DNA from: Neurospora tetrasperma FGSC 2508
Lineage: Eukaryota; Ascomycota; Sordariomycetes; Sordariales; Sordariaceae
Assembly: GCF_000213175.1 (NCBI RefSeq)
Contig: NW_009799100.1
Location: 874,161 to 938,160 of the forward strand
Reading direction: 5' to 3'
DNA length: 64,000 nt
Positions 1 through 9,633 of the stretch are shown in pieces (positions within the stretch are counted from its first letter, which is position 1; each line of letters opens with the position of its first letter). The notes beneath the pieces are model-generated. The model was not told the DNA's origin and made no database searches. It saw only the letters and a program-made list of their open reading frames with translations. The translations under genes and the position numbers were made by a program.

Positions 1-416
1 GGGAATCTTGGGCAGCGGGCGGAATGTTGATGCGACGGGGCCACGCTCCGGGCTAGGCATGGTCAAGTGCTTGCGAGTATCAACGCCGGAGAGGGGCTCT
101 CTGGCTGGTGCCTCGGAATTCAAAGATCGTTTGTCCTTTTGAGCGCCATGTTAGTTATTCCCATGTTGTCAAAGACGCGCGGCGAAGAGATCAGTACGTG
201 GACGACGGCGGACATGGCGAGACCCTGATGCGCCGAATTATTCATGCGGGCCATAACGTCGACGGGCAGGTAAGAGGGTCCAAACTTGGAGCCCGTGGCA
301 GCGTACTCGCGGCCACCAATGATTTTGACCTGAGGCTGCTCCATAATGCCGAAATTGTTCTCAAGTGTTGCTGCGACTGGTATCCCAATCGTAGGAGCGC
401 GACGGAAGATGGCCAA
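1..416 (-). CDS. 5' part of an unidentified protein gene running off the left edge
   Basis: The minus strand opens with ATG at 416 and reads 98 codons to a TGA at 122-120. Codon use is gene-like (third positions rich in C/G) and the peptide looks conserved in style (MAIFRRAPTIGIPVAATLEN start), but I do not recognise the family. I infer an intron at about 197-136: it would start GTACTG, contains a perfect ACTAAC branch point at 155-150, and would end AAAAG. It is 62 bp long and keeps phase. After it, the frame stays open for 45 codons to base 1 (peptide starting DKRSLNSEAPAREP). If the intron is not real, the product is a 98-residue protein. A pyrimidine-rich stretch precedes the ATG, as in fungal promoters. 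The donor and acceptor are weak, so the structure is a hypothesis; the presence of a gene is more likely than not. Confidence 0.42.
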
Positions 417-926
417 ATATCAAATCGAGGTGGATGTAGCACAAGCCACCTGAAGAGTGGGAGAAGAGAGAGGGCTATGTCGGCAAGATGCTGTTTATAT
501 GCGAATTTGTTGAGGTTGATAGAGAATGGGATGGCAACCCGTGGAAAAGGTATACCAAGAGATGAAGACGGCAACAGGAGGAGAGGGGGTGGTTTTGTCG
601 GTTCGCGACAGGGCGGAAGGTATTGTTGCCTGGCAGCCTTACGATGGGGGTGAAGGGGCTTCCCGTCTCAGTCCCCTTCACTCTGAAGTCACTGCAGAGT
701 ATGGTTGGCCTGGCGACCGGTGATCAACCGACAAAAGTCAGACGGTATACGCATTGTTTGCCTCCTCTGTCTGTCGCTCATACCTCTACTAGACTCAGCA
801 CTTTTCCCCGCTGGACCTGGAACGCTACATATGGTGAAATCCGACTCCCAACATAAACCTATCCATCCCTTATGTCTAAACGACCCCGTAACTCCCTGAT
901 CACAATCAGCCTCGAGCATGGCTTAG
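417..926. other. intergenic, no gene seen
   Basis: It lies upstream of the minus-strand gene starting at 416 and downstream of the small minus-strand gene ending at 927. Reading frames here overlap each other on both strands and none shows coding character. It presumably holds the promoter of the left gene and the 3' end of the next. Confidence 0.5.
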
Positions 927-1196
927 CTAGGTCTCAACCTTTTCTAGCCTTGATTCGTCGACACTTTGGAGGGACATGGGATTGAATGGCAAATATTGGC
1001 CGTCTGGCTGTGGATTCACGACAATGATCGTAATCGTTGAGCCAGTAACGGCAATGACCTTGTAGCGGAGACTTGCGCCCCGGATGCAGACAACATCGCC
1101 AATCTGATACTGGAAAAACATGGTCATCAGTTGATCACTTTCCCACACTTTGTGCTGTCCTGTGGAATACCCTTGTGCACTCTCACTCACCGACAT
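927..1196 (-). CDS. small 62-aa protein, predicted SH3-like beta barrel, one intron
   Basis: Read straight through, the minus strand gives an 89-codon frame from 1196. A better model has exon 1 of two codons (1196-1191, Met-Ser), an 81-bp intron at 1190-1110 and exon 2 at 1109-927. The intron starts with consensus GTGAGT, has a CTGATG branch-like site and ends TTTTTCCAG. The product begins MSYQIGDVVCIRG and is 62 residues long. It is a run of short hydrophobic strands: IGDVV at 5-9, YKVIAV at 18-23 and ITIIVV at 28-33. It ends in a charged SRLEKVET tail. An opening (Y/F)xxGDxV strand is typical of KOW, Tudor and DUF2158-type small barrels, so an SH3-like fold is my inference. There is no signal peptide or membrane segment. 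The function is unknown. The splice model explains why the 27 residues lost from the naive frame look unlike the rest. Confidence 0.6.
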   Translation of the reverse strand: MSVSESAQGYSTGQHKVWESDQLMTMFFQYQIGDVVCIRGASLRYKVIAVTGSTITIIVVNPQPDGQYLPFNPMSLQSVDESRLEKVET

Positions 1197-4100
1197 GAGT
1201 TTTGGTGAGAGGAAAAAAGTAAATAACTCTCTCCGTGAGAAAGCTCGGGGGTTTGTTTCAAAGACGGGTGAAAATGTTGACGGGTATGGACCTGCTCAGC
1301 TAGGTAAGGTCTGGCCTTCGGCTCCTGTTCTGGACCGGAGTAATAGAATTCAAAGGTGGCGAGATCTTTTCTCTGCAGCGATTGGAAAATGCATTGAAGT
1401 CAAGAAAAAAAGAATATCTCTTGTTGTTAGTAACTTCGTGCCAGAGGGAGGCATTTTATATCGGTTTCGTGACAATTGGGCTCATAGTGATCAAGGCATA
1501 CAGATAACCGACAAAGATCCAGTTTCGCCTTGCCCAGATATTGCGGTTATCCGCGAAAGAAGTAGATGGTACACTGGAAACCCGATATGTAAAGCCTGAA
1601 TTTGCGATGGTGGCAGGCCGGCACGTAGGGAAGACTGATCCGGTAGTAGTGAGTACGTCCAATATTCCTGTCCCCGGACTATCGGCAGCATCATTGGTCC
1701 CAGAAATTCATGAACATCAACGAGATGTCAAGCCGATAGCCCCGATAGGTCAGTGGTTGATGACTTGTATGTACGGGTACCACAGCAGCACCATCAATGT
1801 TCCCTCCTGTGGCATGATGGGTGCGACGGTCATTGCTTGTGAATGGGAAAGTCGGAAGTGCCATTGGATACCAAGTAGCTCCGTTGTTCTTCACATCTGC
1901 CGATCATCCTGGTCTCGTGAGTTGCAGTAAAGGTTCACCACCACCCTAGAAGAGTGATGAACAAGTGAGGACTAGACGTGTCCTCCCGCCTTTCTAATAT
2001 ACTCTGCGTCGATGCCCGACTATAACTCCAGTACCACATCCTGTGTTGTAAGCCAGGCATAGTGCGCTCTGGCCATACGTCTTGGAACTGGGCTTGATTT
2101 GGGCTTGAGATATCCTCGATGAACTTAACGACTGGAAATTGATGCAAAGAGATATCCACATCCTTGATGGCTCGCAATAAGTCCTTAATGAAGCTGCGAG
2201 AAGGCGCGCCCAGAAATAGTCATACTTGAATAAGGCCTCAGTGGGCCACGAGGCAGGAAGGGGTCCATCTTCCCGTCAACCCCCAAATGTACCTAATGTA
2301 ACCGGCGTGTTGACAATTGCCCCCTTGTGCAACGCCTATCGCTCGAAGCTGACCAAAAGATCTTTTTTTTTCTCTTTCTTTTTCGGTAAACATAGGTTTG
2401 CCATCTAATGGCACGAGTGTACGCTACCACATCCTCATGCGCGGAAAAGGCTTATGTGGAAAAAAAAACAAGATAAAAAAAGGGGCGTTTTTTTTTTTTA
2501 ACTTTATGCTTCACTGGCCGCCCATCAAGGCAAGGAATCCCTTGGGCAATGAGATATCGAAGGGTTTATCTACCTCGGCGTCGGCGTGCCACTAGCGGGT
2601 AGCCAAGATTCCAATTTATCGGCGTGTAAAACCATTTGCAGTAATCCTCTCCTTTACCGGCGGGATCTTGTCGAGATTGAGCGTGTCCAAGGTGGTATTA
2701 TGACGACAGTTTCTCTCTCTACATACCACGTCCTGGTACCTCTCCGAGCTCGAACGGTCGGCTTCATATCAGGAAACCGGAATGACCGCCCCAATCTTTT
2801 ATTCTGGATATGCCTTGCTGTCACTAACGACTCGAAGAGCCCGTAATGCACAAGCCATCCTATGATCTAGCAGTGCAGGGCAGACAGCGTCCGAGCTACG
2901 TACCCCCCAAAAGGCGGCAACATTAGAGGGGCTTTCCTGTGGGAGGTGTACAGTGCAGTATTGCCATGCGGTGCTGCTGTCACTGGGTAGATGGTACCAC
3001 AACTGTCTCATAGCCCAATCACGGGAATCGGCAACTGGTCGCGAGAGGAGCGTGAGTTCTGGATAAGGCCAGATCCTCGGGCATGGCGTCTGTCGAGCGA
3101 AGGAACATCCAGACTGCTCTTCAAAGACGTCAGTGGCTGAAGATACAACATTAGCTACCCGGTTACTGGAGTGCGGCCTTGCTGTTGACGTGGCCAGATG
3201 CTACTGTTCTGGTTTGCAACGTTAGACAGCATGGTGATATTCTGTGTTACACCAGATCTGAAGATTAGGTAATTACCCAATGGTAGGGTACCTGTCCTTC
3301 ACAATCACAGTGCTCAAGCTGCTGTGATCTCGATCTTGTGGTGTTGATGTTGTGCTGTCGCTTGAGACAACCCGTAGCCTCAAAATAGGCACTGGACCAT
3401 TGATAGAAGTGGGTATGAGCCGGGGAAGCTGCCAAAGATGCTTGTTAGACACTGGCTCCTAGAATCACCATTTCACGTCGAAGTAAAACTAACTCTTACT
3501 CGCATTGAACCATTGCGAGGCTTCCTATCAGGTTAACACCAAGAGCTCAGAGTGTTGTCGCTCTCAAGATAGGTAAAAATTCCCATGCGAAAGACAGTAT
3601 TGGCAGATGGATGATCTGTCGGGAAAGGTTGGTGAAGACATTCGATGGTCGAAAAGAAAGGTACTGTACGCAGACAGTACACGGAATTAGGTAAGAGGTC
3701 TGATGAAAAGAAAACATGTGAACGGAAAGAGAGATAGGTAGAGGTAGGAAGGGAAGGGTACCCGAGATGCATGAGAGAGATTGACTTCGACCTGCCCGGT
3801 CTCCAGCGTTATGTCACCCGTCGTCCTTGCACTGTCTTCCGCCTTCCTGCTTCAACGACAGACAAACAGACCTGCAGGGCTATGATACAGCTTGCCGTGT
3901 CATGAGACAGGAGTGCCAAAGCTGGTTATCTCCGCATGCATTATTCGAGATAGGAGATTTGACGGATCGCCATTGCCAAGGCAAGCTGCATGTAGCTCTT
4001 TCCAAGCCACAAAATGCTAGGTGCTGTTCCTTCTCGATTCCGGTCTGTATGTAGAGGTACTAATTGCATGAAACTAATGTACCTTGCCGTAGCGTCTGAC

Positions 4101-4391
4101 AGAGCTAAGGAGCTTGACCACATCCGGGTTCTAACTGGATTACTATCGTTTCGGCACCAGCGACAAAATGGAAACTTTGCCTTGGCGCCTTTTCAAGGAG
4201 GAGACCAAGAGGCTTGCTAGCGCTAGTACGTAACGATAAATTTCCATGGTCCAGGCATACCTCTATGTACCTACCTACATATGAAGCCCATTCCCCGCCT
4301 AGTGCAAACCTATCCAACCTGCTCATCCCTTGTACGCATCCATTGTTCCTATCTCCTATCACCACTCAACGAGCAGCACACTTGTCTTTCC
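1197..4391. other. 3.2 kb non-RIPed DNA without a supported gene
   Basis: Base composition is like the flanking genes, but frames are short and overlap on both strands. Long T and A tracts lie around 2371-2400 and 2460-2502. A minus-strand stretch from about 2210 to 1935 reads open and includes the peptide VKFIEDISSPNQ. It might be a decayed gene fragment, but it has no start, splice sites or recognisable domain. Confidence 0.45.
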
Positions 4392-5790
4392 ATGGCCATG
4401 GTACTCGGAGGCTTCGCAACGGTCCTTGTCTGGGCACTTGTGGGCTTAAGTACCGTTTCCGCCAGTCCAATTAGCTTACCAAATTCGAAATGTGCCGGGA
4501 TTGACATCCAAGACACATTAAAGCGTCTTGTAAGAAGATGCTGTCAAGTACGAGGGAAGAGCCAAGTACCGAGCGACCAGGAGAATGGAATTTAACAGGC
4601 GCTGGAGGGAGCCACACTAAGGTACTATGAAACTTCAGTTGTCATATTGCTAAGCATCTGCTCTTTCCTCGATTCCATGGACCAGAGCCTGAGTGCCAGC
4701 CTCGATATCGAGGAAACCTGTGAGGAGTGCTACACCAGGGGGCTGCCACATGCTGATTCGCTCTCAACCACAACGTCACCGACGTCTTCCGGAATCACAC
4801 CCTCGACCGAGAGCGGGAGAGAAATCGAAGAGGTGACGAAAGTAGCGGATCATCAACAACGAAGTCAAAGAGCTGATATACGAGAGAGATACTGACTGTA
4901 CTGATACAGATTGGCCAGCCCTGGACCTGGACCTTGATGTCGATCTGATTCCTCTACCAGAGGTCAAAATCGGGATTGCGTTCGAGGACGACTTCGAGCT
5001 GTATCTGAAGCTCAACATAAAGACGAACACAGCGTTGACATGTGTTGAACCTCGTTTCTTCCAAGGATCCGAGTCCTGGTTTCTGCAACGGAGATGATAT
5101 CACAGCGGGCCTTGCGGTTGTCACTGATATGATCATCGAACTTGACGCCGAGGTTGACATTAGCAGCGCCTTTCATATGAGGTTTGACAAGGGCGGGGGT
5201 ACTGAACTCTCGTCGCCATGTCCAGCCGCAACTTTTCGAACTTCAACTTCTACCGTGGGAAGTTTCAGTTCCTGCCAGTCACCTTGTCTTCTCCAACAGC
5301 CACTCTCAAGACCGTCAAGTCAAGAGTCCCGCTAAAGGCTAGACTGGAGCTCAAGCAGGTGACGAAGCAACTCCGAAAGATAAAAATGAGGACTACGAGC
5401 CGCCGTTTGGGGCTGAAGTGGTTGCTAAAGGAATTATTATCCACGTGGCCGAGTTCTCAATATCCGCTACAGGACCCACGGTAAGGTATCTACTAATGAC
5501 GATAACTTGGGCTCTGATAAGGCTACTCGGTGAAACGATGTGGAATCGGCCGGTGTTGTGCGCCCTGACAGTTCGTCATTACACGAACTTGCAGTCCGCA
5601 GAGACGGGGATGAGAAAGAAGACGAAGAGTGCAAGCTCATGGACCATAGAAGCCCTAGACAACACCTGGGGTCTTCGTCCTAATTCTTCTATCCCAGTTT
5701 TCCATACCAAAATAGGCGGCTTCTACGCCATCCACACCACGCCCACGACGACAATCACGGCCACAATCACGGTGGGCTTGGAGGGACGTG
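4392..5790 (+). pseudogene. frameshifted relic of a secreted/GPI-type fungal protein gene
   Basis: At 4392 an ATG opens a clear secretion signal: basic-poor start, hydrophobic core VLVWALVGLSTVSA, then SPISLP. Downstream, pieces of one beta-rich protein appear in order but in changing frames. They are a Ser/Thr-rich linker (to about 4850), NEVKELIYERD and DLDLDVDLIPLPEVKIG (4861-5037), GDDITAGL and LDAEVDISSAFHMRF (5042-5200), FYRGKFQFLPVTL (5218-5350), PPFGAEVVAKGIIIHVAEF (5400-5480), and NTWGL..PVFH (5660-5710). A Thr-rich stretch follows. The order and wording match a common family of secreted, often GPI-anchored, ascomycete proteins of unknown function, which I recall only by pattern. The frame changes near 4850, 5040, 5205 and 5355 have no room for introns, so these are indels. 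There is no RIP signature, so decay was by indel. The end may lie further right. Confidence 0.65.
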
Positions 5791-6572
5791 AATCTCCCAG
5801 ACTCTGCCGAGGTTCATTATCGCCAATAGCCAGCAGATCGTACAGACAGCTTGAGTGGGGCTGGGAAGGTGTACGGTGAGGTCGTGGACGTGTCTTCGCC
5901 TCGATAATATGGGCAGCCGGATTGCTTTGTGGTTGCCGCTGCCTACCTCTCCGTTCGTCCGAAGACCGCGAGCATCCCGCTTCTCTCGTAAAGCTACCTA
6001 CCTCGAGACGTCTACTTCCAGCACCTCGTGACCTGGACCTGGCATGTTGGTATAGCTTCGGTTTGTTTGCCTCTGTACATTGTGGAGTCAGTGAGGAGGC
6101 TAGTTGTTCACGTACCAGCATACGGACCAAAACCTACCTGCATCTCGGCCAATATTCCTCATTCGTCACACCCTGGGAGGAGGACAAGAAGGGTTTTTGT
6201 GGAGGAGACAGCAAATCCGGGGGCTATTGGATCTAGCACTGGTACCCAATACCAGTGGTTCGGTAACTGCTGCCATGTTGGAGGCTACGGAGGGTGTTGA
6301 GATGGTGGTCCATTGGTCTAGAACGCAACAAGCGCTAACGAAGCCCGAAGGTATTGTACAGTCATGGAAGGAAGTGTGTCCACTTTGGTGCATCTCGGCC
6401 ACAGACTCGGCGTTACTCGTAAGTAGTGCATCGCATCAGGGCATAGGGCCTCCTTTTGGGGCCGGCTTACGTTCTCAGCTGACGATGGGAATGGTCGGTT
6501 CTAGGTTAGTTTGGGTTGTCTGTAAGCGAGGCCCTTCAGAGGGTGGCTCGAGGGTGGATACCACCCACCAGG
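5791..6572. other. downstream of pseudogene, no supported gene
   Basis: A 158-codon frame on the plus strand (6104-6580) has no recognisable domain and ends at the left MITE terminus. The stretch may include the degenerate 3' end of the secreted-protein pseudogene, which in its family carries a Ser/Thr-rich tail, but I cannot align it. Confidence 0.35.
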
Positions 6573-6574
6573 TA

Positions 6575-6794
6575 CAGTAATGTGCCCTGTTAATGCAACT
6601 AATTCCGGCAGTATGGGGGACAGCTCAAATCTTTTGCATTAAGAGGGCTTTTGCATTAAGGGGGCTTTTGCATTAAGGGGTACCTCACTCACATACAAAA
6701 CTGGGAATCCGGGCCCAGAAATCGTTTGCATCTAATGGGCCAGTTTGTATGTGTTTGCAAAAGGGGGGCCTTGCATTAACAGGGCACATTACTG
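6575..6794. mobile_element. 220-bp MITE, Tc1/mariner-pogo type, TA target duplication
   Basis: Positions 6575-6598 (CAGTAATGTGCCCTG...) and 6771-6794 are perfect 24-bp inverted copies. They are flanked by TA at 6573-6574 and 6795-6796, the target duplication of the Tc1/mariner/pogo superfamily. The inside has no coding frame. It contains three tandem 17-bp units of the form CTTTTGCATTAAGGGGG, beginning at 6631, 6648 and 6665. These units repeat the TTGCATTAA that forms the inner end of the right terminus. The perfect termini and absence of RIP imply recent insertion or a copy too short to be recognised by RIP. A transposase source copy was not found in the window with these termini. Confidence 0.9.
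6631..6681. repeat. three tandem 17-bp units inside the MITE
   Basis: The units start at 6631, 6648 and 6665 and share CTTTTGCATTAAG followed by a G-run. They are variants of the inner part of the MITE terminal repeat. Confidence 0.85.
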
Positions 6795-7186
6795 TAGGAA
6801 CAGAAGAGTAGGGGTGGTCCCCTAAAGCCTTCTCCAACTTCTCCCCGCACACAACCTAGGTAGCCCTGCCCGACCCCAGGAATCTCCCCGCTCCCCCATA
6901 AAACAACCCCAGATGGGGGGAATTGACCCCTGTAAATCAGCCAGTTGCAGATATGTCATCAGCCAATGATACCCCTGACAGCTGACTGCAGCAGAGTCTC
7001 GGCCATTCCTCCCCATAGTGGCTTGCATGTGCGTTGCATCAATGAGACCTTGTCGCTTCCCTTATCGGGTATGTTGATGCTTCATTCTACTGTTTTCCAA
7101 GTATCTTCATGGAGTTACCCGTGAAGACAGATCAGACCATCATGGCCTGGCCATCTAAGTATCTAAATGTCACCTCGAGCTTCATC

Positions 7187-7197
7187 TTTATATAAGG
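7187..7197 (+). promoter_or_regulatory. candidate TATA box of the sugar transporter
   Basis: TTTATATAAGG lies about 130 bp upstream of the ATG at 7323. The region 6797-7322 has no other gene, so this is the transporter promoter. The leader between TATA and ATG is pyrimidine-rich (CTTCCTCAACCACC...), typical of fungal 5' untranslated regions. Confidence 0.5.
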
Positions 7198-7322
7198 CGA
7201 GGGCAGAGCCTTCTGTACTACGCGGTATGAGCTCTCTCATGTTCAAGTCGCTGCCTCTTTGAGTCTTGCCTTCCTCAACCACCTGTCTTTCACTACTCAG
7301 GACCGATATACCTCCGGACAAG

Positions 7323-9148
7323 ATGGGCTTGTCACTCAAGAAGCCTGAAGGTGTGCCGGGCAAGTCATGGCCCGCCATTGTCATTGGCTTGTTTGTCGCC
7401 TTTGGTGGTGTACTCTTTGGGTGTGTTCCCACACTCAAGACCCTCAAACAACGATTACTCGTGTTGCCGTAACTAACATCCATGTAGGTATGACACTGGC
7501 ACTATTGGCGGTATCCTTGCTATGCCCTATTGGCAAGATTTGTTTTCGACAGGTTACAGAAACCCAGAGCATCACTTGGACGTTACCGCGTCGCAATCTG
7601 CCACTATCGTCTCCATTCTGTCCGCTGGAACCTTCTTTGGCGCTCTTGGTGCCGCTCCCCTTGCCGACTGGGCTGGACGGCGCTTGGGCCTTATTCTGTC
7701 GTCGTTTGTGTTTATTTTCGGTGTTATCCTACAGACCGCGGCCGTCAGCATTCCTCTTTTTCTGGCTGGCCGATTCTTTGCTGGATTGGGAGTTGGTCTC
7801 ATATCGGCAACCAGTAAGTCAACTCGATAACATTGTTCAACGGTATTGCTAGAGGCTATCTCGCCCCCAACTGCGATCTTGGAAGAGTGGTTCATCCATG
7901 TGGCATTGACTAACACATATTTAAAGTCCCCCTCTATCAATCCGAGACTGCCCCAAAATGGATTCGTGGTGTCATCGTCGGGTCCTATCAGCTAGCCATT
8001 ACCATCGGTCTTCTTCTTGCCTCCATTGTCAACAATGCCACGCATAACCTGCAGAACACCGGCTGCTATCGCATCCCCATAGCTGTTCAATTTGCATGGG
8101 CGATTATCCTGATCGTTGGCATGATCATTCTTCCCGAAACTCCACGCTTTCATATCAAGAGAGACAATCTCCCAGCCGCCACTAAGTCTCTAGCTATCCT
8201 CCGCCGTCTGGAGCAGAACCATCCAGCGATCATCGAAGAGCTTTCCGAGATCCAAGCAAATCATGAATTTGAGAAGAGCCTCGGGAAGGCGACCTACTTA
8301 GACTGCCTCAAGGGAAATCTACTCAAGCGGCTGCTTACTGGCTGTTTTCTCCAGAGTCTGCAGCAGTTGACTGGCATCAACTTTATCTTCTACTACGGCA
8401 CACAATTTTTCAAGAACTCCGGATTCTCAGACTCGTTTCTGATATCCTTGATCACTAATCTTGTCAATGTCGTGTCGACCCTTCCCGGACTCTACGCCAT
8501 CGACAAATGGGGTCGGAGGCCTGTTTTGCTCTGGGGAGCTGTTGGGATGTGTGTCTGCCAGTTCATCGTTGCTATTCTTGGGACAACAACGACAAGTCAA
8601 GATGCAAGCGGAATGATCATTGTGCATAATCTCGCCGCACAGAAAGCAGCTATTGCATTTATTTGCTTCTACATCTTTTTCTTCGCTGCTTCTTGGGGTC
8701 CAGTTGCCTGGTAAGTGATCCCACTCTCCTCATCACGCCAAGTTCTACCAGCAGCTAACTGTTAGGTTCCAGGGTCGTTACAGGCGAGATCTTCCCCCTT
8801 AAAGTCCGCGCCAAGTCGCTCTCCATAACTACAGCGTCGAATTGGCTGCTCAACTGGGCCATTGCTTACAGCACACCTTACCTTGTCAACTACGGCCCTG
8901 GCAATGCGAACCTTCAGTCCAAGATCTTCTTCGTCTGGGGCGGATGCTGCTTCATCTGCATCGCATTCGTTTACTTCATGATCTATGAGACAAAAGGTCT
9001 CACACTGGAGCAGGTTGACGAGCTATATGAAGAGGTGTCGGATGCCAGGAAGAGTATTGGTTGGGTGCCGACTATCACTTTCCGGGAGATCCGGGAGGAA
9101 AAGAAGGTAAGGGATCCAGTTGTTGATATCACTGAAGAGGCAGCTTGA
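7323..9148 (+). CDS. MFS hexose transporter (sugar porter family), four exons, 527 aa
   Basis: Exons are 7323-7420, 7488-7813, 7927-8710 and 8773-9148. The introns (67, 113 and 62 bp) have GT..AG ends and CTAAC branch points, and all phases join exactly to give 527 residues. Sugar-porter marks in order are: FGGVLFGYDTGTIGG in TM1 (27-41), ADWAGRR in loop 2-3 (92-98), GRFFAGLGVG in TM4 (127-136), PETPRF after TM6 (211-216), QQLTGINFIFYYG in TM7 (287-299), DKWGRR in loop 8-9 (334-339), GEIFPLKVRAKS (408-419) and YETKGLTLEQVDELY near the C-terminus (474-488). Length and motifs fit plasma-membrane glucose/hexose:proton symporters of fungi. The short cytoplasmic tail (about 40 residues) argues against a glucose-sensor role. 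The substrate cannot be fixed from sequence. The start at 7323 is preferred: the in-frame extension upstream lacks an ATG. The gene carries no RIP-type stops although an RIPed transposon begins about 230 bp after its stop codon. Confidence 0.95.
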
Positions 9149-9379
9149 GATAATTTGGATCTGTGTATAGGGTTTCAGAGAGCTGCTGGCGGAAAAGGAT
9201 ATAGTGATACTGTACAATGTATCTCGTCATGAAGAAATAGCTATAGGACTAGTAGCGGGAACCTTGGGCCTGCCCCGGGCCAAGACGCTACCGAACGTGT
9301 ATAGTAGACTAGGACGGGTACAATTTATAGAGAAGAAGACTATAGAACATATACGTGGCGGCTGCTCTTAAGTATATAT
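9149..9379. other. 3' flank of the transporter
   Basis: Presumed 3' untranslated region and spacer between the transporter stop and the first LTR. Nothing else is visible. Confidence 0.5.
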
Positions 9380-9633
9380 TGTAACGGGTCTGCCAGAGTA
9401 TTGCAAAGCGAGCAGTCGTGTAATGGTTGAAATGCTATATTTGATAAAGAGAACAAGAGAAGACTGCACCAGAAGGGTGCAGTTGAAAGAAGGTTTTATG
9501 GTCGGGCGCACGAGCCAGGCAAACATGTGGATCCGACCAATTAGGAAGCTCGCATCCTTATCGATACGCCCCATCCCGTTTTAGTAGACTTAGTAAAGCC
9601 GAGTCTTTAATCCTAGGCGCTAGCCCTATGATA
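9380..9633 (-). repeat. LTR (254 bp) of a minus-oriented retrotransposon, little RIPed
   Basis: It begins TGTAACGGG and ends GCTAGCCCTATGATA. The element at 11909-19268 has LTRs with the same kind of ends (TGTCACGGG..., GCTAGCCCTATAATA), which supports both the boundaries and a family relationship. The final ATA is likely ACA after CpA-to-TpA change. Next to it, at 9634-9675, is a C-rich run that reads on the minus strand as a G-rich polypurine tract just before the LTR. This makes it the 3' LTR of an element transcribed leftward. No second copy of this LTR was found in the window. Confidence 0.7.

Noticed and set aside
108-653. 181-codon plus-strand open frame
   Set aside because: It overlaps the better-supported minus-strand gene at 1-416 and has no domain, signal or splice support.
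1150-1599. 149-codon plus-strand frame without a clear ATG start
   Set aside because: Its first part is antisense to the 62-aa gene, and the rest shows no coding character or family resemblance.
6104-6580. 158-codon plus-strand frame ending in the MITE
   Set aside because: The last codons run into the MITE terminus, the peptide has no recognisable feature, and overlapping frames are equally open.
7572-7940. 122-codon minus-strand frame
   Set aside because: It is antisense to exon 2 of the sugar transporter and mirrors its codon composition.
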